This document shows, piece by piece, positions 1 to 11,294 of a stretch of 64,000 nt of DNA. The notes under the pieces were generated by a model that was given only the letters and a program-made list of their open reading frames with translations, searched no databases and was not told where the DNA came from. This stretch comes from Kappaphycus alvarezii (lineage: Eukaryota; Rhodophyta; Florideophyceae; Gigartinales; Solieriaceae), in assembly GCA_002205965.3 (NCBI GenBank), contig NADL03000748.1, positions 992,001-1,056,000 of the forward strand, read 5' to 3'. How positions within the stretch are numbered: the stretch's first letter is position 1; the number at the start of each line of letters is the position of its first letter. Position numbers and translations under genes: made by a program.

Positions 1-885
1 TCCATGGAGCTGACAGTGACACAAAAGGGCGTTGGGTTGCCGACGGTGAGGTATTTGGAGAGTTCCGGACATTTGGAGCTGGGGTTCCAGTCAGGGGAAG
101 GTAAGCCTCTGCGAGGGGCTCAACGAGATTCAGGGAAGGGGAAGGTGGTAGAGGAAATGGATAAGCTGGGTGGGGTATGAAAGGAGGACGGAGATATGAG
201 GGTCTTGACCGGCGAACATTTCTTGGACGGAGTGTGCGGAGATCTCTGGGAGGGCTAATTGGTTGTGCATGGCCTGGTACTGCGGGAGAGAGGGCAGGAA
301 AATATCCAAGAAGTAATTGTGTGTTTCGGAGTAGTCGATGTCGCGGGGGCTTGTTATGGGGGCCGTGGGGTGAGTCGCGATTTCAATGGCAGCTTGGATG
401 GCGTTGGGAAGGGACGAAAGGTAGAAGGGGAAGCAGGGATTCGGGATATTGGGTTGCATGTGGAGAAGGTAGGCGGGGACTTTAAGGGCAACTGAGAGGG
501 ACTTAAGGGGGAGAGCGCCGAGGGATGTGGCCAGTAGGATGGTTGGATGAAGGTTTTGACAGAGGGTGTGGAGATCGGGGGTTAGAGGGGTGACCAATTG
601 CTCGACGACGGCGCCGATGGCGCGACGTCGGGCGGCGACTGGGTCCTCAGCAAGGGCGGACGGGGTGAGGAGCGGTGCCACGACGGACCCGAAGGCTTTC
701 AGGGATAGGAGTGGGTGGTTGTGAATGTGGAGTTTCGGGTGGGGTACGGGGAGTTGCCAATATTCTGGCGATATGAAGAGGTGGACTGCTTGAAAGGCTT
801 CGGAGCGGAGCAGGACGGCGGATAGCGCGATGATGGGCTCGTGGTCCCCGCGGGAGCCGACAGCCAGAAGAAACGCGGTGTGCAT
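1..885 (-). CDS. Family-1 (UDP-sugar / sterol type) glycosyltransferase, 5' part, frame-disrupted, runs off the window
   Basis: The reading frame from the ATG at 885 begins with a short hydrophobic strand and the motif GSRGDHEPIIAL. This is the N-terminal G-S-x-G-D signature of GT1 glycosyltransferases such as sterol 3-beta-glucosyltransferases, which transfer a sugar from a nucleotide sugar to a lipid or small acceptor. An upstream in-frame Met exists at 1071, but 885 puts the signature right at the N-terminus as in the family. The frame stops at 130. Past that stop the same strand, in the two other frames, still shows family-like sequence: LVEPLAEAYLPLTG (about 115-75) and ELSKYLTVGNPTPF then CVTVSSM (about 58-5), resembling the conserved G-x-P-x-(Y/C)-V-x-x-x-S-M strand. 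So the gene continues but is interrupted by two net one-base losses or by unrecognised introns. The catalytic C-terminal half lies outside the window. Substrate unknown. Confidence 0.6.
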
Positions 886-1309
886 CGTTGAAGTGATTGC
901 GAAAAGGATAGGAGGGTCGGGTTTGTTGATTTCAGTCGAAGGGATTGGCTCTTGAGCAGAAAGAGTTGTCAAGGCGCAGGGCGACCCTGTCCTCTTGTAG
1001 CCGTAGTCGCATAGGAGGTTGGAATTGGGTAATACCAGCCGCAGTTGAAGAGGTACGAAAAAGAACGACACAATTTCCCCATAGTCAGAACGTGCTGATT
1101 CAAACAGAAGGATTCGTAAGTGGCTTGGAAAATACCCGCCTCAAGGAGCGAATGTGAGCTCTTTCGTCACGCGATTCTACCGTAGTTCCGCGAGATTTCT
1201 ATTGTCGCGATTTTATTGGACGTACCTTGCTCGTACCGTGTACAGTAATACAGTACTGTACGCTATTAGAGCGTAGAAACCCGGACCCGGCGGCCCCCTG
1301 TGAGCAGGC
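886..1309. other. Intergenic stretch between the glycosyltransferase and the Copia insertion
   Basis: This is the upstream region of the glycosyltransferase. It carries a GTAC-rich cluster at 1236-1262 (repeated TACAGTA / CAGTACTGTAC). Short plus-strand ORFs here are reverse shadows of the extended glycosyltransferase frame. No other gene is visible. Confidence 0.5.
1236..1262. repeat. GTAC-rich palindromic cluster
   Basis: Overlapping copies of TACAGTA and CAGTACTGTAC lie about 350 bp upstream of the glycosyltransferase start. The same motif type recurs in most intergenic spaces of the gene island. Confidence 0.6.
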
Positions 1310-1314
1310 GAGGG
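1310..1314. repeat. Target site duplication, left copy (gaggg)
   Basis: The five bases gaggg immediately before the 5' LTR are repeated immediately after the 3' LTR at 8117-8121. Five base pairs is the usual length for Copia integration. Confidence 0.85.
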
Positions 1315-1640
1315 TGTAGATATAAACCCTAGTAAGGAACACTGCAATAACTATAGTGCAGTACTAAGACCAAAGACGCAGTCAACAGTTAGTGCAATGC
1401 TAGTGTAATGATTTAGCTAGCTTCTCTCTCCAGTGCAACACCTCTCTTTAGTGTAATATGTAATTTCGTCTATCCTTTAGTGCATCTACCCTACAGCAAC
1501 TATAGTCTAGACCTATTCTAGCATTGTATATAAAGCACCCAGTCTACTGAGTAGCGTACAGGCTGGGCATAATCATCCACAGTATTGAACGACGCCGCAA
1601 CTACTTCGCCACTTCTCCTAACGTCCCCAGCGGACCGGCA
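1315..1640 (+). repeat. 5' LTR of the Copia element
   Basis: It begins TGTAGATATA and ends GGACCGGCA, and aligns without gaps over 326 bp to 7791-8116. A TATATAAA-like sequence near 1528 could be the promoter TATA box. A short minus-strand ORF across it has no support. Confidence 0.9.
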
Positions 1641-1762
1641 TTCCGGAATATACATCCTAGAAGACGTATTGGAGAGTAAGTTGCAAGATACTGCCAGCCA
1701 ACACTTAATCAGACTTGACATACCACATTATGGTATGCCGAGCCTAGCCAGTTGACTGACAG

Positions 1763-2898
1763 GTGCATTGTAATTGTATTTTTGGCGGTACCGAAACAGT
1801 GACCGAGCTAGGAAACCCCCCGGCCACTGTACACGCCGAGTGGCTGGGCGAAGAAGAACCCGCTTTTCGTCCGCAGACACCACCGCCGGCTACCGAGGAA
1901 AATTTGAACGCACCCTCTGCATCCTTCGATTGCATTGCTAATCCAAGCTCGTCGTTATCTCCGTCAAGAACCCCCGCACTCAAAAATCCCACAACCACAT
2001 CGCTACACTCCAATTCAAGATTGGCTATCAACTGCGCACCCCGCATCTCATGATCCGTTCGCACGCTTCGCAATATTTCGAATACATTGGCTACAAGAAC
2101 TGGAAAGTACCGCTGCCCGGAACGCATTAACGACAGGGAAAATATTCATCGCTATCGCATCGCCAACGCGCGCATAGCTAAAAGCCGCTGTCGTCACACT
2201 ACACGAGTCCAACGCGTACATCCATCCCCTTCACAAGCCACCTCAACCCATAAATTCAGTTTTTCCCTCTATGACAAACGCTTACCTACCGTCCTTCTCC
2301 TCCACGACCACTCTGCAACCCAGCCCCACCGCAAAATGTGCTCTTCGCGACGCATTCACCTTTGCCCGCTCTGTGACAAAACACTACAGTCCTCGCACGA
2401 TTTGGACCTCCATTTGAAAGGAAAAAACACTTACTATACTGTATCGTCGTATGCAAATTGAAGAATAGTGATTCTTTTTCTTTTTTTTGAAATATTTCCA
2501 GTTAAATTATAATTGAAATATTTTTACTAAATTTCTGTGACTATCTACTTTTTTTATTACTTGGAATACAGTATCTAAAATTGGCTCAGTGCGTTAATTA
2601 AGTCACCAGATCCTTTTGATGGCTGAAACACGAGGTCGTAAATCTTAAATTGGATCCCCGGTATATACTCGAAGAGCCACTCGCCGTGCACAAGCAAATA
2701 CCGAGAAGACTACAGTAACTTCCAATTCTCCGGCTACTACTACTACACCTACACTATTTACAAGAATGGACTACAGTATACTACCACGGATATATCCGAC
2801 TTCGTAACCGACAGCCCCGATCCAACAACTACACAGGCTACCATACCCGCCACCCCTAGCTCGGAAGCAGGACCATCTTCCTCCGGAAAGGCCCTCAA
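1763..2898 (+). other. Copia leader region, no intact protein
   Basis: This lies between the 5' LTR and the recognisable gag. Overlapping short ORFs occur in all frames. One plus-strand stretch near 2340-2440 contains CPLCDKTLQSSHDLDLHLK, which resembles a single C2H2-type finger (C-x2-C and two later His). That may be chance or a remnant of a gag N-terminal extension. From 2470 to 2620 the sequence is AT-rich with poly-T runs. Confidence 0.35.
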
Positions 2899-4280
2899 AT
2901 GCCTTCCCAGAACGACCACCCGTCCCGTACCACTCAACCAAGGATGAATAGACAACCATCTCAAAACAAGACCCCTCCCCATACAGGCCCTCTTGCGCCA
3001 TTCGATACGAATAAACCCCTGTTGGCACCAAATCCTCATCTTGAAAACCAACTTCTCGTCTTCGGACACAATATCCGTCTAACAAAAGATGAGTGGAAGG
3101 AATTTATCTATGCCATCCGCGGCTATGATAGCGATAAAAATCTATCCGACGAAGAACTTCGTCAAACACTGGCGAATGACTTCCAGTACCAGCTAATGAT
3201 TTCGAAATATATCATTCGAAATCCAAGGATATTTCGCTGTTTTTTGCGTTTCTGCTAAAGCCGTCAGATAACGGTGGCAAAAACTAACCAAGGACTGGTC
3301 TTCGACGTTTTACACTCAATATATCGTGAACCTATTTGCTCCGTTGCCAGTACATACATCAAACTACTCCTTAATATTGAAGCTCCAATACAAGAGAATC
3401 CTATTGGCAAAAGTAACCTCGCAAACTCTCCCCATATCGCACATCATGAACCGATTAAACCTGATGTTACCAAAATCGCATCAGCTATGTCTGCAAGGTT
3501 CAACCAGGACTGCCGAAAATTCTCTGCAAGCATGCAAGAAAGTCTTCAACTATTTGTTGAGGAGTAAAACTACGCTTTTCGAGATTTTAACCTCAGCAGA
3601 GAACAAAAAATGCAGTTTCTGTATCTACTGTTCACTGGAAACGCCATTAAATACTACCGGACATATTGAAGGACAGATCTGAGACTTTGGAGAAGCCATC
3701 GCAACTATGGACCCGGAATTTAACAGCATTACGGCCCAACAACGCTTCTTCCGCTTTCTCTCCAATTTTTCATTTCAGAAGTTTGTCTTGGAAGGACTCA
3801 CTCACAGCGCATCGCTAGATAACATACACAACCTGATCACAAAGTATTGGTCCCAAGCCCCTTCCCACTGCCGATCTGAAGGAAAAAAGGTGGATTAATT
3901 GCGAAACGCAGTCAGAATCTGTGACTGGGCCCTCTACACTCTTGTTCGCGCAACTTCTACCGCAATGACGTACCAAAAAATGCTCACTCAGCTACATTGC
4001 ACAATTCAAACAATGGAAGAAACCCGGTTTGTTCAGTAAAAATCAGTCTATCTACGGCAATCAGTTTGGAAACCAGCCTACTCATGGCTCGAATTACGGC
4101 CTTCAAGCCGTTTATGGGCGCCGTAACCAAAATGAGAACTATACTCACCGGCACCGTCGCTCTGAAAATCAGGCAGATATTCGCCCCTGCTGGGGATGTG
4201 ACTCGCCAGATCATATCCTGACCCATTGTCCTAAACGAAACCCGAGACAGACAGCAGCATTTAAGTTCGCTCATTTTTGA
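2899..4280 (+). pseudogene. Copia gag remnant with CCHC zinc knuckle
   Basis: Gag forms the retrotransposon particle and binds the element RNA. The reading is broken into at least four frames (2899-3258, 3274-3567, 3707-3898, 4029-4280). The last piece carries a well-kept zinc knuckle at 4188-4229, C-x2-C-x4-H-x4-C (CWGCDSPDHILTHC), preceded by a Gly/Asn/Gln-rich segment, as expected at the C-terminal end of Gag. Internal stops such as TAA at 3256-3258 make it non-functional. Confidence 0.75.
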
Positions 4281-4602
4281 GACAAATTCGGCAACGACAA
4301 CAAAGCCTTTGAACGGATTCTGTTCGAAGCAATACAAGAGATTGAATCATACCCCGCAGACCAAGAAGAATATTCTGACGATATGGAACAAGAACTCGAC
4401 AAGTTTGAGAAGCTCATTGAAACAGGACCTCCAGTTAGTGATGAAGCTAACAATGAGCAGCAGAGCCCAGATTTCAACAACGAGTCCCAATTCGATGTCC
4501 AAAATTCACTTCAGAAAGCCTCACACAGTCCCTAAGTTCCGGCCGAAAATGACTTCCATGATTTTCATAAACTTTTTTAAGTAAGGGTGTCCTATCCCAG
4601 TC

Positions 4603-5150
4603 TTGTTCCGTCGGCACCCCCTTTATCGCACAGAAAAAAGGCTTTTACAATATTCTTTCGTCAAAAAGACAAAAAATGACTCTTCACTTCGCAAAAAAAT
4701 TGTGGAAGTTCTCACCACAAACATTTCAGATCTCAGAGTTTCCTTCTCATCAACATGCGAAGGTATATGCTTGGACATCGGTGCCCAGAGATCTGTCGTC
4801 GGCTACAGCCAGGCAACCGCTTACTGCAAAATGGCTAAGGTCAAATCTATCAAGAACTCATCACAAAAATCGTTAACATACTTCCGTTTCGGCGACGGAT
4901 GTTAGCTGAGCCTTGCAAAAATCCCAGTTCGTACACCAACCCCAAACGGAGGATTTCTCTCGCTTTTAATGAACGTCTTCAGAGCATAAATACCAATGCT
5001 CCTCGGACTAGACATGCTCAACAAGGAAGGGCTAGTCGCAGACAACGTAGACAATGTGCTCATCAGCAAACAACTCGGCTAGAAAATTCCCATCACACGA
5101 AAAATCGGTCACCTGTACGTCGTTTGGAATTTCAGCGAAATCTGTTTCAA
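4603..5150 (+). pseudogene. Copia aspartic protease remnant
   Basis: The frame opening at 4603 contains CLDIGAQRSVVGYSQATAYC, the active-site loop of retropepsins, normally D-(S/T)-G-A. Here the second residue is Ile (codons from 4774), so the catalytic loop is probably damaged. The following hydrophobic strand expected in the family (MLLGLDMLN, about 4997-5023) lies in another frame, so at least one frameshift separates the two halves of the domain. Confidence 0.7.
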
Positions 5151-6015
5151 GAAACGAGAATTGAGACGTCTTCACTATCACTTCTTCCATCCCCCTGCCA
5201 AGAAACTCTACGAACTTATCAAACGGGCCCTCCCAAATGAAGCATCCGAGGGCACTCTACAAACTCTCAACGACATCTCACAAGCTTGCACTTCTTTTCA
5301 ACAATTCTCTCCGAAACCACAATCATTCAAAGTATCCCTACCCGACCATATAGTATTTAACGCCGTGTCGCCCTAGACCTCATGTTTGAAAAAGGACGCA
5401 CAATACTTCACGTCGTCAACTGCCAAACTCACTTCAGTGCCGCTGATATCCTAACATGACAATCAGTCGATGACATATGGCGTGCTTGTCTGAAATTCTG
5501 GGCCACGTGTGTACATTGGGTTCCCGGATAGATCCAAAGTTGATCAAGGATCCGCCTTTATCTCCCCAGGCTTCCGAGATATAACTAAGATGGCTGGAAT
5601 AAAACTGGAATAATCTGGAATCGAGTCTCACAATTCTTTGGGACCCAGAGAACGATACCACGAGCCACTTCGTCGAATACTTCGGAAAAGTCACCTCAAT
5701 CATCCCGGCATCGAATTTGCTCTCGCCTTACAGCTTACCGTCAAAGCCATGAACGACACAATGAACTCAGACGGACTCGTCCCCTTCCTCCTTGCCTACG
5801 GTACTATGCCAAGATTTCCCGCCGTGAATAAATCTTTACCAAATCAAGCAGACAGAATGAGGGCTTTGGCAGCAGCTCGTTCCGAAATGGAATCGATCAA
5901 GTGCCAACTAAGAATTCAAAGGGCACTTCAATCAATCTTTCCTGCGGCTACTAAATCTCCACTCAAAGTTGGAGAAGAAGTTCTAGTGTATCGAGAAAAG
6001 GAACAAACTAAGTGA
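5151..6015 (+). pseudogene. Copia integrase remnant
   Basis: Integrase joins element cDNA to the genome. The N-terminal zinc-binding region is readable from 5161 (LHYHFFHPPAKKLYELI, then ACTSF). The expected second Cys of the C-x2-C pair has become Phe, breaking the HHCC finger. The core begins around 5370 in a different frame (LDLMFEKGRTILHVVN, then THFSAADIL) and hits stops. The end of the core, with ERYHEPLRRIL and MNSDGLVPFLLAYG, is open from 5638 to 6015. The order and motifs match Copia elements of algae and oomycetes. Confidence 0.75.
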
Positions 6016-6210
6016 ACGGGTCCCTTCAAGATCACTCATCTTAATGACAAGCAAGCCTTTCTGGATCGCAATGGCGAAATCGTTCAACATTCAATATCGC
6101 AACTACGCTCTTACATCCGAGAACTTGCTGATCTCGAAGAAAAGTACTCATACATCTTACATTCAATATGCCACCCAATTGCAACGAAACTTCATGAAAC
6201 ACAGCCACCA

Positions 6211-7149
6211 TTGTATCCCGATTCAATCATCACCGAAATACTTCACCCTTCCGACCCACGTTGTTCATCACACAAATTCATCGATGCCAAACGAAAAGAA
6301 ATACAAGGACTTGTTGAAAAAGGTACTTGTAAAATTGTTCTCAAAGGTGACATACCCGATAATGCGAATATACTGAACGGGCCCTTCGTCCTCTCCATTA
6401 AGGATGTCGAAACGGACTCAGCCACCTTCAAAGCAAGATTAGTAGTGCAGGGTCACCGTGACAAAGAAAAGGCTTATCTACGGCACGACTACGCCCCTCT
6501 TCGTCAATCATCAACTCGTGCTGTCGCATCAGTAGCCGCCAACTACAATTTTCGTCTATGGAGCCATGACGTTCGAAAAGCCTATCTTCAATCCGCAGAA
6601 CAGCTTATGCGCAAAGTCTACATCAAACCCAACAAAGAACTGAATATCTCATCAGAAGAACTTCTGCAACTAGTTCAACTAAAATACGGCCTTCCGGATG
6701 CCAGAGACTATTGGAACAGTACCATTTACCATCACCTTACTGAGGAACTTGGAATGATATCGACGTCTCTTGACATGTCGCTTTGTTTCAAACATAGCGC
6801 TGATGGGCTACATGGCCTAATTGGTGCTTACGTTAACGACTCCCTCATTTGTGGAAACAAATAATCCTTGAAAGAGACGGGCAAGACCCTCGAACGCTTC
6901 AAATCTAGAGAGCGCGAATTTGACAACACCAAATTCGCTGGAGTCAATGTGGAAACAACTCCAGGTGGAATAATTATAAATCAGAGACTATTCATAGCAG
7001 TAATCAAGGAACTACCAATAAATTATACCTTTCTAGGCTTCCAGTCTCTTCGGAAAACCCTGTCATGGTCTCCTCACACTCGTCTAGATATTATACGTGT
7101 AGTTCAATACGCAGTTCAAATTACTGAAAAAAAATTTCTGCATCGCTGA
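6211..7149 (+). pseudogene. Copia reverse transcriptase (RVT_2) remnant
   Basis: The frame 6211-6864 (217 codons) shows the Copia reverse transcriptase blocks in order: FKARLVVQGHRDKEK, DYAPLRQSSTRAVASVAA, LWSHDVRKAYLQS, LKYGLPDARDYW and GAYVNDSLICGN. The last is the catalytic YVDD box with its first Asp replaced by Asn (YVND), which should abolish polymerase activity. A stop (TAA) follows at 6862-6864. The frame reopens at 6868-7149 with family-like sequence (NTKFAGVNVETTPGGIIINQ). Copying RNA to DNA is the family role; this copy is dead. Confidence 0.85.
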
Positions 7150-7219
7150 CATCAAATCACTCAAAAATATCATCAAAAACGTACACCGCACACCTGATAT
7201 TCATCTTCAATATCCCAAA

Positions 7220-7780
7220 TTGTTCAAATCTAGCCTTCGACTTAAGGTATACTCGGATTCTTCCTTCGCAAACAACTCCGACCGATCATCGCAACTTGGA
7301 CACATCATCCTTCTCCCAGAAAAAATGACAATTGTGTCATCCTTGCTTACTCAACTCGAAAAAGCAGTCGTGCAACTCATTCTGTTCTCGGTAGTGAAGT
7401 CTATGCCTTCGCGGATGCATTTGACTTTGCCTACACACTAAAGAGAGATCTACAATCAATATACGGTGAAACAATACCGCTCAACATGTTTACAGATTCA
7501 AATTCACTCTTGGACGTTATTACAAAATGTTTACAACCGAAGAAAAGAGACTCATGATCGACATCACGAGCGTTCAGAACGCATATGTTCAGGAATAAAA
7601 TATCTAACGTGGGATTTGTTCGCACTGCAAATAACCCTACAGTTGTCTTCACAAAAATATCAAATTGCACCCCTCTGCTACGAATACTTGAGCTCAACTA
7701 ATGCGACCTTCCTGTTGAACAGTGGTTCTTTCGTAGAAGTCCTACAATTTGACTCTTCGCTACGTTCCTCGCAAATCAAA
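7220..7780 (+). pseudogene. Copia RNase H remnant
   Basis: The frame 7220-7441 carries LKVYSDSSFANNSDRSSQLG, the Copia RNase H signature in which Y-S/A-D provides the first catalytic Asp. The rest of the domain is scattered over other frames up to about 7780 with several stops. It sits directly upstream of the polypurine tract and 3' LTR, as expected. Confidence 0.75.
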
Positions 7781-7790
7781 AAAGTGGTAG
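7778..7790 (+). other. Polypurine tract of the Copia element
   Basis: The purine-rich run aaaaaagtggtag abuts the first base (TG) of the 3' LTR. This is the usual primer site for plus-strand cDNA synthesis. Confidence 0.7.
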
Positions 7791-8116
7791 TGTAGATATA
7801 CACCCTAGTAAGGAACACTGAAATAACTATAGTGCAGTACTAAGACCAAAGACGCAGTCAACAGTTAGTGCAATGCTAGTGTAATAATTTAGCTAGCTTT
7901 TCTCTCCAGTGCAACACCTCTCTTTAGTGTAATATGTAATTTAGTCTATCCTTTAGTGCATCTACCCTACAGCAACTATAGTCTAGACCTATTCTAGCAT
8001 TGTACGTAAAGCAACCAGTCTACTGAGTAGCTTACAGGCTGGGCATAAGCATCTAAAGTACTAAACAACGCCGCAACTACTTCGCCACTTCTCCCAAAGT
8101 CCCTAGTGGACCAACA
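7791..8116 (+). repeat. 3' LTR of the Copia element
   Basis: This is 326 bp, begins TGTAGATATA, ends GGACCAACA, and is collinear with 1315-1640 with about 21 mismatches. The 5-bp duplication gaggg follows at 8117-8121. Confidence 0.9.
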
Positions 8117-8121
8117 GAGGG
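8117..8121. repeat. Target site duplication, right copy (gaggg)
   Basis: It matches 1310-1314 exactly and abuts the 3' LTR end. Confidence 0.85.
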
Positions 8122-8491
8122 GTCGCTGGAGTCCGAGGGGAGAACAGCGTAGGTTCTGCTTGGCTCGAAAGAAAAATATACAGATCAAAAGCACCACACT
8201 CCTTGAGCAGGCGCTGCTCATCTTAAATCTACTGTTCTGTAGTAGTTCCAGGTATCATAAAAAGCAAATTAAATGGCATTAGCTTATCTGCTTGCCAACA
8301 GGTTTACAGAACTGTACAGTACTGTGCTATAAAACGGTACGTAGTACTGTGCTGTACTTGTAGTAAGGCACTCTAGGTATGCCGAAAACTGTGAGTCCTT
8401 AAGTTGTCGATGTATTATTCTGTACAAAAATGGTGTCTTTGGTACTAACTGTGTACTAACTGTGTATTCGCATTGAATGAGTCTGTACCCA
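8122..8491. other. Non-coding spacer with GTAC-rich cluster
   Basis: No gene is visible. The stretch 8307-8362 is rich in CTGTACAGTACTG and TGTACT motifs, like the clusters in the gene island. The segment directly after the target duplication is the old flank of the Copia insertion. Confidence 0.5.
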
Positions 8492-8548
8492 TCCCGAAAA
8501 GGTAATAATTTTCAGTAGGCTAATACTTTTCACCGAAACAGTAGATTA

Positions 8549-9351
8549 TTGCCAACTCAAGCGGCTACTGAGAGGCGCGTTTCGTTTAATGCAAGAGATG
8601 TTCTTGGATGTCATATATACCAAGAGCTCATTAATGCCAGTGGAGGGTTCAAAAGTTGCTTTACAACCTGCAGATCATCTGAACACACCACGGCAGTAGT
8701 TTGTGTGTCTGTCAGTGGCCTTAAAGCGCCATCGTTCTTTGTTATCGAAAGAAAGCGGATAAACAATGAATGGTTCGATGCTGTGAAGGGGAAAGCTACG
8801 AATGGCGCTGTGCCTGGCGGGTTGTGTGGTCGATTCTGCTTGCCAAACTGGGTTCCAGCTGAAAAATCTGTTGTAAAGGTGATTGGCAAAGGCTCGATGG
8901 AAATGGACGTATTAGAAGCCCTCGTAAAACACCTGGCTAAGTTTATTAAGAGCATAGTAGGAAATAAAGAGGACCCATTGACTATAGATGGACATATCCA
9001 GACGAATGGCGTGGGATGGCTGGAAGAATTCAGACATAATACGATCATTGGCGTACAGGCCCAACGAATACATCACCTTTTCTTCAACCTTGAGATCAAT
9101 TCGTTAACAAATGCTTCAGTAAAAATGTACGTGCTATAAGAGATAGCCTCCTTGAAGAAGGGTATTACGATCACCGCCGTGTTGGGTTCAACCTTGCCTG
9201 TGGTATCTATGGCTTTGAACAAATCAGTACAGAGGACATCACCAAGAGCTTCGAGGTAACAGGATTGTATCCCTTTCAAACAAATTTCGGACATAAATAC
9301 CCGCGCAACCTAAGCTCGGCTGAGAAAGAAGCTACTGAGAAGTTAACCTAA
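8549..9351 (+). pseudogene. pogo-like transposase (DDE_1 endonuclease) remnant A
   Basis: The frame 8549-9139 resembles the DDE catalytic core of pogo/Tigger transposases. It has TTAVVCVSVSGLKAPSFFVI (start of the core after the first Asp), then DPLTIDGHIQTNG around 8973-9010, where the family has L-D-G-H-x-S-H around the second Asp. It stops at 9139. The C-terminal part continues in another frame (ITKSFEVTGLYPFQTNF near 9240-9290, the family's terminal motif). The N-terminal DNA-binding HTH and the first catalytic Asp are missing. Confidence 0.65.
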
Positions 9352-10246
9352 CTGTTAGACATGCCTCTCTCTCACAGGTTTTGTAACGGTTTGAAACGCC
9401 AAAGCGACATTGAAACTTACCAAGCCTTGCGCCGTATCTTTCAGAGCAATGAAACCACGACAAACTCAATTCAGTAAGTGGAAAATCTCCTACAAAAAGT
9501 GGAGACTGTGAACAACATCTTGAACAGACGATGTAACGAAACATGTTCTGCTATACTCAGGTTAGCGTGAATGCAAACAGGGTCCTGTACAGGGCTCCAG
9601 CATCCTCAGAGTGTCTTGAAATTGCCGAGATTATTTAAAAAGGCGAAAATGAGCAAATCACAAAGATTAAGGAGCAGAAACAAAAATAGCTGGATAGCGA
9701 GCTAAGCTGAAAGCGCCGTGAGAAAGCAAAGAGGGCTGTCCAAGCTAGACTTGATGTCATAGCATTCAATAGAGCTGAAAAAAGGCGCTAAACATTGGAA
9801 GCAAAGAAAGCTGCAGCTCTTTGGAGGGAGGAGAAAAAGGCAGTTCAAGAGCACACACACTCGCGCAAAAGTGGAAACCTATCAGCGCAAGCAGTGGGTG
9901 GGTGGGCTTTGCTCATCTGCTCGTGGCAGGAAGAAACGAAAGAAGAAGAAGGAAGAAGCGAAAGTCGAGTTCTTGTCGGCTGATAGCTGCCATTGTGCTT
10001 GATGTCGTGGATATTGCATGTGGTGACTGCGTGGGAGAGCTGGTTTTGGGTGAAAACAATTGACCTATTTTTGGTTTTTTTGTTGCTCTGACAGGCAATG
10101 CCGGAAATGAAGGCCATCAGCAACGACCAATCGGACGTCATTAAATGAGGAATCCTTTAAAATCGAATTTCAGCGCCTCGTCGATTGAGATTATTTGTGT
10201 TTAATTTGATGAGGAACTTCTTTTTTTTTGAAGTTTTCATTTTAAC
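9352..10246 (+). other. 3' part of pogo-like element, Lys/Glu-rich coiled-coil remnant
   Basis: Plus-strand frames near 9640-9870 read as a charged, Ala/Lys/Arg/Glu-rich helix with stops (for example KKAAALWREEKKAVQEH). This is a common C-terminal tail of pogo-like transposases in this kind of genome. After 9900 no coding signal is seen. Confidence 0.35.
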
Positions 10247-10270
10247 TGAAAAAGGTATACCTTTTCGGGA

Positions 10271-11200
10271 GAGGAATTCTAACTGCTAAGACAGTGCACA
10301 AAGAAAAGGTGTCTTACGAAATTCGCGACAGTGTTCTCCCGGGAGTCTCAGTCATTGCCTGTTACCGCTAGATCGGGGTACGCTTTACCTCGAATCCGAG
10401 GAAGCAGAAGCCTCGAAATATACCGTGAATTGCTCGCCCTTGGTTTGTTGACATTTGCCCTTCATTTTCTGAGATGTGCTCAATCTAAGCCAAATATCTT
10501 TCAGTGTGTGTTTTATTTTGTTGGTACCTTCCTCAACGGCCTAACTTGGTACACAAGGCTATTTTTGGTACACTTTCGCCCCAAAAATAAACAACCGAAA
10601 TCCTTTCTGGTTCTTATCTTTCACTTAGTCCACCGCCATCAACGGTAAAACATAAGTTTATAGAAGGTTCCCAAATCATATACGCAGATTCTGTGGCACT
10701 TCTTTCGTGTCAATATAGTTCACTAAGCCCTTTTCAAAGCGGAAAAAACCATATTGCTAAAAAAAGGACATAAAGACAAGAAGCACAGAGTTTGTCACGG
10801 CATGAGGCTGTTGAGCTTCTAAAACTCGGCTACCACTCCAATAGGCACATCATAGCAGTCACAGCAGTGTGAAAAGGCACTTTGCAGTGATGAAAGCACG
10901 CCTTAGAACAGAAGGACCGAGAGCAACTGTCAAAAATGACCAGTAAGAACTGCCTAAGAGGTCGCAAGCCTTTCAATAGTTTAGAAGAAGGCAAGATAAA
11001 AATCGAAAGGATAAAAGACGCTGAATCTAAAGGGTTTGCGTTGGAAAATGATAGGTTTCGTTCTGTTTTGTCAAAAGTAGCACTAGATGGCAGAGCTGCG
11101 TAAAATTATGGAAGTTCAAGTGCAGATGCTGTGTGTGCCTACCGTGTGAGGCATCGAGACATTGAATACAAAAAATAGGCAATAAGGACAACGGTTAACT
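10271..11200. other. Unassigned stretch upstream of the second pogo-like remnant
   Basis: Open frames are short and show no recognisable domain. The part from about 10750 may be the decayed N-terminal half of the second pogo-like transposase because it lies directly upstream in the same orientation, but no helix-turn-helix could be read. Confidence 0.25.
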
Positions 11201-11294
11201 AGCTGCTCAAACGTATGGCCATGTCGAAACACTGTCACATAACATGTAAAGGGTCAGTAATGCACACGAAGGGATACTTCTCAATCCTAACCGA

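Larger units (their letters stand above)
1315..8116 (+). mobile_element. Copia-type LTR retrotransposon, structurally complete but coding-defective
   Basis: The element is bounded by two 326-bp direct repeats (1315-1640 and 7791-8116), each beginning TG and ending CA, and flanked by the 5-bp target duplication gaggg (1310-1314 and 8117-8121). Internal order is gag with a zinc knuckle, aspartic protease, integrase, reverse transcriptase and RNase H, all on the plus strand. This Pol order, with integrase before reverse transcriptase, defines Ty1/Copia. The two LTRs differ at about 21 positions (roughly 94 percent identical by eye). The interior carries many stops and frameshifts, and catalytic residues are lost, so the copy cannot make its own proteins. 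No clear tRNA primer-binding site was recognised just after the 5' LTR. Confidence 0.92.
8492..10270 (+). mobile_element. pogo-like (Tc1/mariner superfamily) DNA transposon, defective
   Basis: A DDE-transposase remnant is bracketed by imperfect inverted repeats. The left end (from 8492) reads TCCCGAAAAGGTA; the right end reads as its reverse complement TACCTTTTCGGGA (10258-10270). The similarity extends, with mismatches, for about 25 bp inward on both sides. The inner part of the right repeat also forms the palindrome AAAAGGTATACCTTTT at 10252-10267. A TA target duplication, the hallmark of pogo, is not evident at the exact ends, so the boundaries may be off by a few bases. Confidence 0.65.
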
